Origin: Rhizobium rhododendri
Lineage (GTDB): Bacteria > Pseudomonadota > Alphaproteobacteria > Rhizobiales > Rhizobiaceae
Length of the DNA: 64,000 nucleotides
Assembly: GCF_007000325.2 (NCBI RefSeq)
Contig: NZ_CP117267.1
Coordinates: 3,436,501 to 3,500,500, forward strand
Reading direction: 5' to 3'
The number at the start of each line of letters is the position of its first letter. Position 1 is the first letter of the stretch. The notes under the pieces are model-generated. The model worked only from the letters and a program-made list of their open reading frames with translations, ran no database searches and had not been told where the DNA came from. Below are positions 35,939-44,624 of this stretch, piece after piece. The translations under genes and the position numbers were made by a program.

Positions 35939-37039
35939 ATGGAAAAGAAGCAGAACGACGCAAGCCGCGACAACGCAACCCTGATCACCCACGGATCGGC
36001 GAGCCTGCCCTCGGTGACGATCGACGGCTATAATCTCGAGTTGCGCGACAAGAACGGCTTTATCGGCGACCGGGCTAGCAAGTCCGCCTTCCAGGCAAAG
36101 CTCAACGAGTGGCGCCAGCGCATCCGCAACGGTGGGGATGACCCGCTCGGCGATGTCGCGACGAAAGACATGTCGAAGAAGCAGATCGACGCATTGCTGA
36201 CTGGAGACAACAAGGAAGCAGCTGCGCTGGTCATGGGCGCCGTCGAGGACTTTGCTGGCGAACTCGGCCATGTGCTCGGGAAGTTCTTGAAACAAGATAG
36301 CTGGAAGGGTACCGAGAGAATCGTCGTCGGCGGCGGCCTCAAGGAGAGCGGCTTCGGCGAACTGGCAATTGCCCGCGCCATGGTGCTGCTGAAAAGCGAG
36401 GGTTTCAAGGTCGAGCTCACCCCGATCGCCCACCACCCTGACGAAGCCGGTCTGATAGGCGCTGCGCACCTGATGCCGGGATGGATGCTCGAAGGCTATG
36501 ATGCGATCCTCGCGGTCGATATCGGCGGCACCAACATCCGGGCCGGCATCGTGGAAATGCGTCTCAAGGACCATCCTGATTTATCCAGGGCCAGTGTCTG
36601 GAAGTTCGACCTCTGGCGGCACGCAGACGAGGCACCGAAGCGCAGTGCCACGGTTGAAAGGTTGGCCGGCATGCTGGAAAGTCTCATCAGAAAGGCTGAA
36701 AAGGCCAAGCTGACACTGGCGCCCGTCATTGGCATTGCGTGCCCAGGGGTTATAGAAAGTGACGGCTCTATTGCCCGTGGCGGGCAGAACTTGCCCGGCG
36801 GCAACTGGGAGAGCGAGAAATTCAATCTGGGCGAGGCCCTGACCAAGGCTATCCCGCAGATCGGCAGCCACGATACTTTGGTGGTTATCCACAACGACGC
36901 CGTCGTGCAGGGTCTTTCGCAAACGCCTTTCATGCAGGATACAAAAAAATGGGGTGTGGTGACCATTGGCACGGGGCTCGGAAATGCGCGCTTTACCAAC
37001 AAAGCGCCGAAGGAAAATTCTGACAAAAGCAAGACTTGA
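35939..37039 (+). CDS. ROK-like sugar kinase fold protein with apparently permuted motif order
   Basis: A 366-residue protein with ROK/actin-fold motifs in reversed block order. Elements normally near the C-terminus come first: RIVVGGGL at 127-134 and GLIGAAHL at 171-178. These are followed by motifs normally at the N-terminus: phosphate-1 DIGGTNIRAG at 194-203, GIACPGVIE at 265-273, NLPGGNW at 284-290, the catalytic-type HNDA at 318-321, and the phosphate-2 segment GTGLGNA at 344-350. The ROK zinc motif (CxCGxxGC) is absent. The start has GGAG five bases upstream. It probably phosphorylates a sugar or acts as a sensor. The regulator upstream and CDF gene downstream give no functional clue. 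Confidence 0.75.
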   Translation: MEKKQNDASRDNATLITHGSASLPSVTIDGYNLELRDKNGFIGDRASKSAFQAKLNEWRQRIRNGGDDPLGDVATKDMSKKQIDALLTGDNKEAAALVMGAVEDFAGELGHVLGKFLKQDSWKGTERIVVGGGLKESGFGELAIARAMVLLKSEGFKVELTPIAHHPDEAGLIGAAHLMPGWMLEGYDAILAVDIGGTNIRAGIVEMRLKDHPDLSRASVWKFDLWRHADEAPKRSATVERLAGMLESLIRKAEKAKLTLAPVIGIACPGVIESDGSIARGGQNLPGGNWESEKFNLGEALTKAIPQIGSHDTLVVIHNDAVVQGLSQTPFMQDTKKWGVVTIGTGLGNARFTNKAPKENSDKSKT

Positions 37040-37112
37040 CGTTAGATAGAAGGTCAGAGAACCATCAGACTGCGGCGCCATTCTTTGGACATTGGCTTAG
37101 AGAGACATATCA

Positions 37113-38075
37113 ATGGCGCATGATCATCATGACCACCACGACCACTCCCATGATCACGCGCACGACAGCCATTCGCATGTCTCCGGCCTCGGCCACAGTC
37201 ATGTGCCGGCAAACTTCGGCAAGGCATTTGCGATCGGCGTCGGCTTGAATATCGCCTTCGTGCTGGTCGAAGTGATCTATGGTATCGCCAGCAATTCGGT
37301 GTCGTTGCTGGCCGATGCCGGGCACAATCTTTCCGATGCGCTCGGGCTCTGCGTTGCCTGGGCGGCGGTTATCCTTGCCAAGCGCAATCCCACCCAGCGT
37401 TTCACATTCGGGCTCGGCGGCAGCTCCATCCTTGCCGCGCTGTTCAACGCGGTCTTCCTGCTTGTGGTGGTCGGCGGTCTCAGCTGGGAGGCGATCGGCC
37501 GTATATTCGAGCCGCAGCCTGTCGCCGGAAAGACGGTGATGATCGTCGCAGCCTGCGGCATTGCGATTAACGGCTTCTGCGCCTGGTTGTTCTCCTCCGG
37601 CGGAGGCGATCTCAACGTGCGCGGCGCCTTCATGCATATGGCAGCGGATGCCTTGGTTTCGCTCGGCGTGGTGATCGGCGGACTGCTGATCCTCCTGACC
37701 GGCTGGCACTGGATAGACCCCGTCATGAGCGTGGCGATTAATATCGTCATTATCGTCGGCACCTGGAGCCTGCTTACCGGCTCGATCACCATGACATTGA
37801 ATGCCGTTCCTGCTGGCATCGACATAGTCGAGGTCCGTGCGTTCTTGAGCAAACTGCCCGGCGTGGCTTCGGTACACGACCTGCATGTTTGGTCGCTGAG
37901 CACGACCGATACGGCGCTTACCTGCCATCTCGTCACGCCTGCCGGCCATCCTGGCGACGAGGTGCTGGAGGAGGCAGCCAGGGGCCTGCAGCGTCGCTTC
38001 GGCATTGGCCACGCGACTTTCCAGCCCGAACTTGACCGTTGTTCCCTTGAAAATACGCCGCACCAACACATCTAA
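37113..38075 (+). CDS. cation diffusion facilitator, zinc exporter type
   Basis: A 320-residue CDF-family exporter. The N-terminal 30 residues are His/Asp-rich (HDHHDHHDHSHDHAHDSHSH), a likely metal-sensing or loading tail. Six hydrophobic segments follow. The intramembrane site is formed by LLADAGHNLSD in helix 2 and the HMAAD motif in helix 5, the HxxxD arrangement that favours zinc. A C-terminal cytoplasmic domain (GVASVHDLHVWSL) is typical. It exports Zn2+, and perhaps Co2+ or Cd2+, by proton antiport. No MerR- or ArsR-type regulator is adjacent. Confidence 0.92.
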   Translation: MAHDHHDHHDHSHDHAHDSHSHVSGLGHSHVPANFGKAFAIGVGLNIAFVLVEVIYGIASNSVSLLADAGHNLSDALGLCVAWAAVILAKRNPTQRFTFGLGGSSILAALFNAVFLLVVVGGLSWEAIGRIFEPQPVAGKTVMIVAACGIAINGFCAWLFSSGGGDLNVRGAFMHMAADALVSLGVVIGGLLILLTGWHWIDPVMSVAINIVIIVGTWSLLTGSITMTLNAVPAGIDIVEVRAFLSKLPGVASVHDLHVWSLSTTDTALTCHLVTPAGHPGDEVLEEAARGLQRRFGIGHATFQPELDRCSLENTPHQHI

Positions 38076-38161
38076 AGGCGCCTGACGGTTATCATGTGGG
38101 TCCCATCGAGTGGCCCCGGCTGGCGCAATGACGCAAAAATTCGCTTCAGCTGCTTTTTTCT

Positions 38162-38226
38162 ATGGCGAAAACGCCATGATATGATAGGACGCCGTTGGCA
38201 AAGCGATCGCGTCAGTATATGACGCG
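38162..38226 (+). promoter_or_regulatory. paired hairpins in the long rpsU upstream region
   Basis: Two short perfect inverted repeats lie in the 318-bp gap between the CDF gene and rpsU. They are ATGGCG-AAAA-CGCCAT at 38162-38177 and CGCGTCA-GTATA-TGACGCG at 38208-38226. No credible coding sequence is present in the gap. They could be operators, or leader structures if transcription starts upstream. Direct evidence is only the symmetry. Confidence 0.4.
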
Positions 38227-38393
38227 TCGTCGCCGACCTTTATTGAAAGGGCCGGCCGAGAATTACGACAGCGCAGCGGCCTTGCGAAATAGGGAATATT
38301 TCCTTTCGCATGACGATCTGCTGCCGAATGCGAATAAACAAGCGCAGGTCACGCGCCAGCAGCGACCGCGAATGTCAACAAAAGGATAGAAGT

Positions 38394-38663
38394 TTGCAAG
38401 TTCTAGTTAGAGACAACAACGTCGATCAGGCTCTCCGCGTCCTCAAGAAGAGAATGCAGCGCGAAGGTCTCTTCCGCGAAATCAAGGCACGCATGGCTTA
38501 CGAAAAGCCATCGGAAAAGCGCGCTCGCGAAAAGGCTGAAGGTATTGCACGTCACCGCAAGCTTGCCCGCAAGAAGCTGCAGCGCGAAGGTCTGATCCCA
38601 GGTCCTAAGAAGGCTGTATACACACGCGGCGGCGAAGCCGGCGCTGGCGCCAACAAGGCTTAA
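38394..38663 (+). CDS. rpsU: 30S ribosomal protein S21
   Basis: An 89-residue basic protein with the unmistakable S21 sequence starting [13 protein letters not shown] and containing [13 protein letters not shown] and [12 protein letters not shown]. It sits on the platform of the 30S subunit near the 3' end of 16S rRNA, where it aids initiation. The start is a TTG preceded by AAAGGAT; no in-frame ATG fits, because upstream codons lack similarity. The C-terminal extension after [17 protein letters not shown] is characteristic of alphaproteobacteria. It is monocistronic with its own terminator. Confidence 0.96.
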   Translation: MQVLVRDNNVDQALRVLKKRMQREGLFREIKARMAYEKPSEKRAREKAEGIARHRKLARKKLQREGLIPGPKKAVYTRGGEAGAGANKA

Positions 38664-38776
38664 TTGCCTGACGATTGGATCTCGGCCCGACTGAACGGTT
38701 TGCACCTCTGTGCAGCTATGCGTCGGGCACGACGCTAGTCGTTGACGTCCTTCTTCCTTTTGCCAATAGAATTGAG

Positions 38777-38806
38777 ACGCTTGTCGTGCGCGCGACAAGC
38801 GTTTTT
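38777..38806 (+). terminator. Rho-independent terminator of rpsU
   Basis: ACGCTTGTCG and CGACAAGCGT pair perfectly over 10 bp with a 6-base loop, followed by a run of five T. It lies 114 bases after the rpsU stop. The remaining interval to the next gene at 39000 shows no convincing coding sequence. Confidence 0.9.
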
Positions 38807-38999
38807 CTGCGTTTCGCTTGCCTTCGTCTTTGCGAGATAGTAGGTCTTTTCCATGGAGGAGGCGCCTCGGACAAGTCGTATTTGCTGTCGAGAAATCACC
38901 ATCGGCCTCAGCCGCGTGGGCGATCGCAATGTGAGAGGTTTTCGACCCGCCAGACTATCCTTCCGATAGGTCACCCAGGCACAACAGACGGAGATGACG

Positions 39000-39140
39000 A
39001 TGGCTAAAGGTCAGATGAAGAGCAACCGCGAAACGCGCAAGCCAAAGAAGGACAAGGCGGATGTCAAGTCGGCAACGCCTGTCGGCTCGCAGGTCAAGCA
39101 GGCGGAAAGCAGCCTGAAGCTCGGCAAGAAAGACAAGTAA
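39000..39140 (+). CDS. small basic conserved-type protein, 46 residues
   Basis: MAKGQMKSNRETRKPKKDK begins a 46-residue, highly charged Lys-rich protein ending SLKLGKKDK. GGAG lies eight bases before the ATG. Similar small MAKGQ-type proteins occur next to translation genes in alphaproteobacteria to my knowledge, but no function is known to me. The composition suggests nucleic acid or ribosome association, or an intrinsically disordered protein. The downstream stem-loop at 39165-39211 supports a transcript ending there. Confidence 0.65.
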   Translation: MAKGQMKSNRETRKPKKDKADVKSATPVGSQVKQAESSLKLGKKDK

Positions 39141-39164
39141 CTCCGACAACACGACGTCAAGGCA

Positions 39165-39211
39165 CAGCGTCGGCCTGCGATCCTCGAGATAGGCAGGCCG
39201 CAGCGACGCTG
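39165..39211 (+). terminator. bulged stem-loop after the 46-residue gene
   Basis: CAGCGTC then GGCCTGC on the left arm pair with GCAGGCC and GACGCTG on the right. A 5-base bulge lies between the two right-hand blocks and a 14-base loop separates the arms. It starts 25 bases past the stop. No U-run follows, so it is a candidate terminator or stabilising structure. Confidence 0.5.
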
Positions 39212-39416
39212 ATAAACAACCAATATTGCTGCCGGACTTCACGGCTCCCCACACTGATCCTGTATTGTCGCAAGATAATCTGGAACACCGGCTATCAGCA
39301 CTGGAAAATCTCCGGTTCATGGCCCAAAGTCAGCCTCGCGAAGCCTGGTTCCAGGCATCTCCCTGGCTTACTGGCAGGACAACGCTCCCTTTGTCGCACT
39401 TGCCCACCGAGGTTCC

Positions 39417-40028
39417 ATGGCCCGCGTGCTCGTTCTGTTTGCTCATCCCGGCCAGCGCCATTCGAAGATCAACGTCGCAATGGCAAAGACCGCGCGGTCC
39501 ATCGAAGGCATCACCTTCGTTGATCTCTATGCCGAATACCCGACCTTCAATATCGATATAGACCTGGAACAGGCGCGGCTGCTGGAGCACGATGTCCTGG
39601 TGCTGCAGTTCCCGATCTACTGGTATTCGACGCCGTCTCTTCTGAAGGAATGGCAGGATCTGGTGCTGGAATACGGTTTTGCCTATGGGCACGACGGAGA
39701 TCGACTGAAGGGCAAGCGCTTCCTGGTGGCCGCAACGGCCGGCGGGGATGAACAGGCCTACCATCCGCAGGGAAGCAATCATTTCGGCTTCCGCACTCTT
39801 TTGTCCCCACTCGAGCAGACAGCCAATCTTTGCCAGATGGAGTTCGTCGCACCATTCGTGCTGTTTTCGGCGGGTAAAGGTGCCTCCGACGGCCGAGGGG
39901 CGCGGCATGTCGCGGATTACCGCGCTTTGCTGGAATCGCTGCGCGACGATCGGTTCGACTACAAAGCGGCGCGCCATGTCGATGTGCTGCACCACGATAC
40001 TCTTCCCATTCAAGGTGGTGCGCGATGA
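39417..40028 (+). CDS. NAD(P)H oxidoreductase, KefF-like ancillary protein
   Basis: A 203-residue flavodoxin-fold quinone oxidoreductase. The features FAHPGQRHSKIN near the N-terminus, FPIYWYSTPSLLKEWQD, and GGDEQAYHPQGSNHFGF match the KefF/NQO family. KefF-type proteins bind the glutathione-gated potassium channel and reduce quinones. The stop overlaps the start of the KefC-like gene by four bases (ATGA), which strongly supports a KefF role here. ATG at 39417 has GAGG upstream. Confidence 0.87.
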   Translation: MARVLVLFAHPGQRHSKINVAMAKTARSIEGITFVDLYAEYPTFNIDIDLEQARLLEHDVLVLQFPIYWYSTPSLLKEWQDLVLEYGFAYGHDGDRLKGKRFLVAATAGGDEQAYHPQGSNHFGFRTLLSPLEQTANLCQMEFVAPFVLFSAGKGASDGRGARHVADYRALLESLRDDRFDYKAARHVDVLHHDTLPIQGGAR

Positions 40029-41944
40029 GCGGCTTTGTCTTCCAGGCTTTCGTCTATCTCCTCGCCGCCGTCGTCTCGGTGCTGGTCGCCAAGCGTCTCG
40101 GCCTTGGTTCGGTGCTGGGTTACCTCATCGCCGGCGTGCTGATCGGGCCGGTCTTTCATCTGATCGGCAACGAGACGAAGGATCTGCAGCATTTTGCGGA
40201 GTTCGGCGTCGTCATGATGCTGTTCCTCGTCGGGCTCGAGCTGCAGCCGCGCGCGCTTTGGGAAATGCGGGCAAAGCTGGTCGGCCTCGGCGGTCTTCAG
40301 GTGGTGGGTACTGCGGCGATCGTTACGGCGATCGGCATGGCGTTCGGGCAGGTCTGGAGTGTGGCACTCACTGTGGGCTTCATTTTCTCCCTGTCGTCGA
40401 CCGCAATCGTATTGCAGACCCTTGGAGAAAAAGGCCTTCTGAAATCCGACGGTGGCCAGGCAAGCTTTTCCGTCCTGCTGTTCCAGGATATCGCCGTAAT
40501 CCCCATGCTGGCATTCATTCCGCTGTTGGCGCTGCCTGAACTCAGTCATCATGCGCAGGATGTCGCTGCAGCCTCCGGCGGCCACGAAAGCGTCAGTCTC
40601 CTCGACGGCCTGCCGGCATGGCAGGTGGCGATCATTACCCTTGCCGCCGTTGCCTTCGTGGTCGTCGCCGGGCATTACCTGTCGCGGCCCATCTTCAGGA
40701 TCATCGCTGCCGCCAGGCTGCGCGAGATTTTCACGGCGGCAGCCTTGCTGCTGGTCATCGCCATCGCCCTGCTAATGTCTGTCGTCGGCCTGTCGCCGGC
40801 GCTCGGCACTTTTCTTGCCGGCGTGGTGCTGGCCAACAGCGAATTCCGCCACGAGCTGGAGAGCGACATCGAGCCCTTCAAGGGCCTGCTGCTCGGCCTC
40901 TTCTTCATCACCGTCGGTGCCAGTATCGATTTTGCGTTGCTATGGGCTCATCTTGGCGTCGTCCTGGGCCTGACGGTGGCGCTGATGGCAGTCAAGGTCG
41001 GCGTGCTCTATGGCCTGGCGCAGTCCTTCAAGCTGCGCGGCTCCGACAAATGGCTGTTCGCGCTCGGCCTGGCGCAGGCGGGCGAGTTCGGCTTCGTGCT
41101 CTTGTCCTTCACCGTGCAGAATGCCGTTCTTCCACCGGATATCGCTGCCGTTCTGCTGTTGGTGGTCGCGCTGTCCATGATGCTGACGCCGGCGTTGTTC
41201 ATCATGCTCGATAAGGTCATCCTGCCGCGCTACAATCGGCAGCAGGCGGAAGAGGCCGACGAGATCACCGAGCCTGGCTCGGTTATCATTGCCGGCGTCG
41301 GGCGTTTTGGCCAGATCATCAATCGGCTGCTGCTGGCCAATGGCTACAAGACCGTAGTTCTCGACCATCGGGCCGATGTCGTCGAAGGCGTGCGCAAGTT
41401 CGGTGTGCGGTCGTTTTTCGGAGATGCCGGGCGTCCGGATCTGCTGCACGCTGCAGGTCTGTCGAGCGCCAAGCTGCTGATCGTCGCGATCGACGATGTC
41501 GAGCGGACAATAGAGATCGTCAAGCATGCGCGCCGGGAAAATCCGCAGTTGCACATCATTGCCCGCGCCTTTGACCGCGGACACGTCTACCGTCTCTACC
41601 AGGCCGGTGCGAACGACATTGTGCGGGAAATGTTCGACAGTTCGGTGCGGGCCGGCGGTTACGCGCTATCGGCGCTCGGCATGCACGCCTACGAAGTCGA
41701 GAAGAGCAAGGCCGTCTTCGTCAAGCAGGACCGATGGGGCCTTCGCCAGCTGGCGCCCCTGTGGCGAGAGGATATCGAGGTCTTCAGCAACCCCGAATAC
41801 ATCGCCCGGTCAAAGGAGATCGGCGAAATCCTCGATGCCGCCATGCTGGGCGACCGTAGCGCCCTGCACGACAGGACGGAGCGCGGCTGGATGCCGCCCG
41901 GCGCTCGTGAGCGGCCGGACGAAGAAGACGCGCCCGCCGCCTAG
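40025..41944 (+). CDS. glutathione-regulated potassium-efflux protein, KefC-like
   Basis: A 639-residue protein. The N-terminal 380 residues form a CPA2 antiporter domain of about 12 membrane segments, and a C-terminal RCK/TrkA-N domain begins at PGSVIIAGVGRFGQ near residue 415. The order and overlap with a KefF-like gene identify it as a Kef system, although KefB-type function cannot be ruled out. Kef lowers internal pH by letting K+ out when glutathione adducts of electrophiles accumulate, which protects against toxic aldehydes such as methylglyoxal. It ends 13 bases before the convergent metI stop. Confidence 0.88.
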   Translation: MSGFVFQAFVYLLAAVVSVLVAKRLGLGSVLGYLIAGVLIGPVFHLIGNETKDLQHFAEFGVVMMLFLVGLELQPRALWEMRAKLVGLGGLQVVGTAAIVTAIGMAFGQVWSVALTVGFIFSLSSTAIVLQTLGEKGLLKSDGGQASFSVLLFQDIAVIPMLAFIPLLALPELSHHAQDVAAASGGHESVSLLDGLPAWQVAIITLAAVAFVVVAGHYLSRPIFRIIAAARLREIFTAAALLLVIAIALLMSVVGLSPALGTFLAGVVLANSEFRHELESDIEPFKGLLLGLFFITVGASIDFALLWAHLGVVLGLTVALMAVKVGVLYGLAQSFKLRGSDKWLFALGLAQAGEFGFVLLSFTVQNAVLPPDIAAVLLLVVALSMMLTPALFIMLDKVILPRYNRQQAEEADEITEPGSVIIAGVGRFGQIINRLLLANGYKTVVLDHRADVVEGVRKFGVRSFFGDAGRPDLLHAAGLSSAKLLIVAIDDVERTIEIVKHARRENPQLHIIARAFDRGHVYRLYQAGANDIVREMFDSSVRAGGYALSALGMHAYEVEKSKAVFVKQDRWGLRQLAPLWREDIEVFSNPEYIARSKEIGEILDAAMLGDRSALHDRTERGWMPPGARERPDEEDAPAA

Positions 41945-41957
41945 CGACGCGTCAATC

Positions 41958-42611
41958 TCAGCGGTGGTCGAGCTTGGCGACCAGCCGGTCCCCGAACCAC
42001 TGCATGGCGCAGACGATGACAATCAGCACGGCAACCACGGCGACCATCACACTGGTCTCGAACCGCTGGTAGCCATAGCGGATGGCAAGGTCGCCAAGCC
42101 CGCCGGCCCCGATCGCACCGGCCATGGCCGACGCGCCGATCAGTGTCACCAGCGTCACCGTGAAGCCTGCAACCAGGCCCGGCATCGCTTCCGGCACCAG
42201 TACCTCGCGGACGATTGTCCAGCGGTTTCCGCCCATCGCCCGCACGGCGTCGATCAGGCCGTGATCGACCTCGCGTAGCGAAACTTCCGCAATGCGGGCG
42301 TAATACGGGATAGCCGCGATGGCGAGCGGCACGATGGCAGCCGTCGTTCCGAGCGCCGTACCGACAATCAGGCGTGTCAGAGGTATCAATGCCACCAGCA
42401 GGATAATGAAAGGCACTGACCGGAAGCCGTTGATGATGGCGCCGAGAATGCTGTTGATCCAGCGGTGTTCGGCAATGCCGCCTTGCCCCGTCGTCACCAG
42501 AGCCAGCCCGAGCGGCAGACCGACGATGAGGGAAATCAGCCCGGAGGCGACAGTCATGACGATCGTCTCCCAGATGGAGCGGCCGAGCAGTTCAAGCATG
42601 ATCGGTGTCAT
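41958..42611 (-). CDS. metI: methionine ABC transporter permease MetI
   Basis: A 217-residue permease with five or six membrane segments and the DUF/EAA-type segment YARIAEVSLREVDHGLIDAVRAMGG. It pairs with MetN and MetQ. The ATG at 42611, with GGAGGTGCTT upstream, gives the length of E. coli MetI. It overlaps the end of metN by 20 bases, which indicates coupled translation; a second ATG at 42599 is possible. It forms the channel for D- and L-methionine uptake. Confidence 0.92.
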   Translation of the reverse strand: MTPIMLELLGRSIWETIVMTVASGLISLIVGLPLGLALVTTGQGGIAEHRWINSILGAIINGFRSVPFIILLVALIPLTRLIVGTALGTTAAIVPLAIAAIPYYARIAEVSLREVDHGLIDAVRAMGGNRWTIVREVLVPEAMPGLVAGFTVTLVTLIGASAMAGAIGAGGLGDLAIRYGYQRFETSVMVAVVAVLIVIVCAMQWFGDRLVAKLDHR

Positions 42612-43671
42612 AGCCAAGCACCTCCACCCGCGCGGAGCGGGTTTTTAGAAACTGTTGTACGTCGCCGGCAAGCGCCGGATTTCGGGTCGGCACGGCAATG
42701 AAGAACCGCGCCACCGGCTGGTTCTGGATATGGTCTATCCCGCCATGCACCAGCCGGTAGGAATTCGGCAGTGCCGTCGACAGGTCGTTGAAGACGGCTC
42801 CCTGCGCTGCGGGTCCGGCAACATCGACGCTGATGATCGCTTCCGTTCCCGATGTCTGAGAAAGGCGCTGCAGGATATGATCCGGCAGTTGCGGGCGAAT
42901 GCCTTCAAGCAGGCTCTGGGTGATCGGCTGCTGCGGATCCGAGAAGACGGACCAGACACGGCCCTCCTCGACGATCCGGCCGGCATCGATGACGGCAACG
43001 CGGTCGGCAACTGAGCGGACGACTTCCATCTCGTGAGTGACCAGCAGGATTGTCAGGCCGAGCTTCTGATTGATGTCCTTGAGCAGCGCCAGTATGGCCC
43101 GCGTTGTCTCGGGGTCGAGCGCCGAGGTGGCCTCGTCGGAGAGAAGCAGTGCCGGTCGTGCCGCCAGCGCCCGGGCGATCCCGACCCGCTGCTTCTGGCC
43201 GCCGGAGAGCTCCGAGGGATAGGCCTTCGCCTTGTCGGCCAGGCCGACGAGATCCAGAAGTTCACCGGCGCGCTTCAGGCGCTCAGTCTTGCCGATGCCT
43301 TCGATCTTCAGCGGCAGTGCGACGTTTTCCTCGACGGTCTTTGCCGAAAGCAGGTTGAAATGCTGGAAGATCATGCCGATCCGCCGGCGCATCGGCTGCA
43401 GATCCTGCTCCGCCAGTCCGGTGATGTCGCGGCCTTCGATCTCAATCCGTCCACTGTCGGCTCGCTCCAATCCATTGAGGCAGCGGATCAGCGTTGACTT
43501 GCCGGCGCCGCTGCGACCGATGATGCCGAGGATCTCGCCGCGATGGACGGTGAGCGAAATGCCGTCCAGCGCCGGCGTGGTGCCGAAGCGACGGGCGACA
43601 TCTGTCAGCCGGACAACCTCCTCTGTGGTTGCTAGCGACTGCGCCTCGGCTGCGGTCGGAATATCGTTCAT
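42592..43671 (-). CDS. metN: methionine ABC transporter ATP-binding protein MetN
   Basis: A 359-residue ATPase. Walker A GRSGAGKST, signature LSGGQKQR and Walker B LLLSDEATSALDPET are intact. The C-terminal NIL domain, which senses methionine for transinhibition, spans the last 90 residues (VDVAGPAAQG onwards). Two starts are plausible: ATG 43671 with AAGGAA upstream is preferred over ATG 43686. It is the middle gene of metQ-metN-metI, with metQ upstream on the same strand. Confidence 0.93.
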   Translation of the reverse strand: MNDIPTAAEAQSLATTEEVVRLTDVARRFGTTPALDGISLTVHRGEILGIIGRSGAGKSTLIRCLNGLERADSGRIEIEGRDITGLAEQDLQPMRRRIGMIFQHFNLLSAKTVEENVALPLKIEGIGKTERLKRAGELLDLVGLADKAKAYPSELSGGQKQRVGIARALAARPALLLSDEATSALDPETTRAILALLKDINQKLGLTILLVTHEMEVVRSVADRVAVIDAGRIVEEGRVWSVFSDPQQPITQSLLEGIRPQLPDHILQRLSQTSGTEAIISVDVAGPAAQGAVFNDLSTALPNSYRLVHGGIDHIQNQPVARFFIAVPTRNPALAGDVQQFLKTRSARVEVLGYDTDHA

Positions 43672-43753
43672 TGTCTTTTCCTTCATGCCTTCACGTCAAG
43701 GCGGCCCGGAATGACCCGGGCCGCCTTGGTCGATAGCTGTTGTCGCGCAGATA

Positions 43754-44602
43754 TCAATAGGCGCTGATGCCGGTGCCCTTATAGACTTTGTCGAACTCGG
43801 CCTTGACGTCAGGGTTCTGGTAGGAGGCGACCAGCGTCTTCACCCATTCCTGGTTCTCGTTACCCTGCTTGACGGCGATGAAATTGCGGTAGGGATTGTC
43901 GGAGACAGGCTCCTGGGTAATGCGGTCATCGGCCGACAGGCCGCTCTTCAGCGCCCAGTCGGTATTGACGACAGCGGCATCGAGATCGTCGATCGAGCGG
44001 CCGACGATGCCGGCATCGAGTTCTTTGATCTCGATTTTCTTGGGGTTCTCGGAAACGTCGGCGACAGTGGCCAGAATCCCGGTGCCGTCCTTAAGCTTGA
44101 TCAGGCCGGCGGTCTGCAGCACGCGCAGCGCGCGGCCCTCGTTCGACGGATCGTTCGGCACGCCGATCACGGCGCCATTCGGGATCTCGCCGACGGACTT
44201 GTATTTCTTGGTGTAGAGACCGATCGGCCAGACGCCGGTGTAGCCGACGCGGACGATATGGTAGCCATGCGTCTTGATCTGGTTGTCGAGATAGGGCTGG
44301 TGCTGGAAGGCATTGGCATCGATCTCGCCGCGCTCAAGCGCCTCGTTCGGCTGGGTGTAGTCGTTGAAGGCTACGGTCTCGATCTTCAGGCCCTTCTTGG
44401 CTGCCTCGGCGGTCACAACACGCCAGACGTCCTCGTCCTCGCCACTCATGATGCCGACCTTGATCGACTTGTCTGCGGCCAGACTAGACTGCGGCAAGGC
44501 CGCAACTCCAATGATGGCTGCCGCCGACGCAATCATCACGGCAAGGCCAGCGCGACGCGACAGGCTGGAGGTCAAAAGATTGAATTTGAATGTCTTGGTC
44601 AT
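43754..44602 (-). CDS. metQ: methionine-binding protein MetQ (NlpA family)
   Basis: A 282-residue periplasmic binding protein of the MetQ/NlpA family, with a conserved core KVGIMSGEDEDVW and later NAFQHQPYLDNQ. The signal peptide ends ALPQSSLAA and carries no lipobox Cys. The protein therefore looks soluble and periplasmic rather than a lipoprotein as in E. coli. It delivers methionine to MetNI. About 80 bases separate it from metN. An RNA hairpin lies in its leader. Confidence 0.92.
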   Translation of the reverse strand: MTKTFKFNLLTSSLSRRAGLAVMIASAAAIIGVAALPQSSLAADKSIKVGIMSGEDEDVWRVVTAEAAKKGLKIETVAFNDYTQPNEALERGEIDANAFQHQPYLDNQIKTHGYHIVRVGYTGVWPIGLYTKKYKSVGEIPNGAVIGVPNDPSNEGRALRVLQTAGLIKLKDGTGILATVADVSENPKKIEIKELDAGIVGRSIDDLDAAVVNTDWALKSGLSADDRITQEPVSDNPYRNFIAVKQGNENQEWVKTLVASYQNPDVKAEFDKVYKGTGISAY

Positions 44603-44624
44603 TGTTTCATCCCGTCAAAATCGC

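Noticed and set aside
38195..38389. A TTG-initiated 64-codon basic frame upstream of rpsU
   Set aside because: No ribosome site and no similarity I recognise; it overlaps an inverted repeat and its basic composition is explained by GC-rich codons.
38735..38855. A 39-codon minus-strand frame starting at 38855, over the rpsU terminator
   Set aside because: It overlaps the perfect terminator hairpin and its start has no Shine-Dalgarno sequence on the minus strand.
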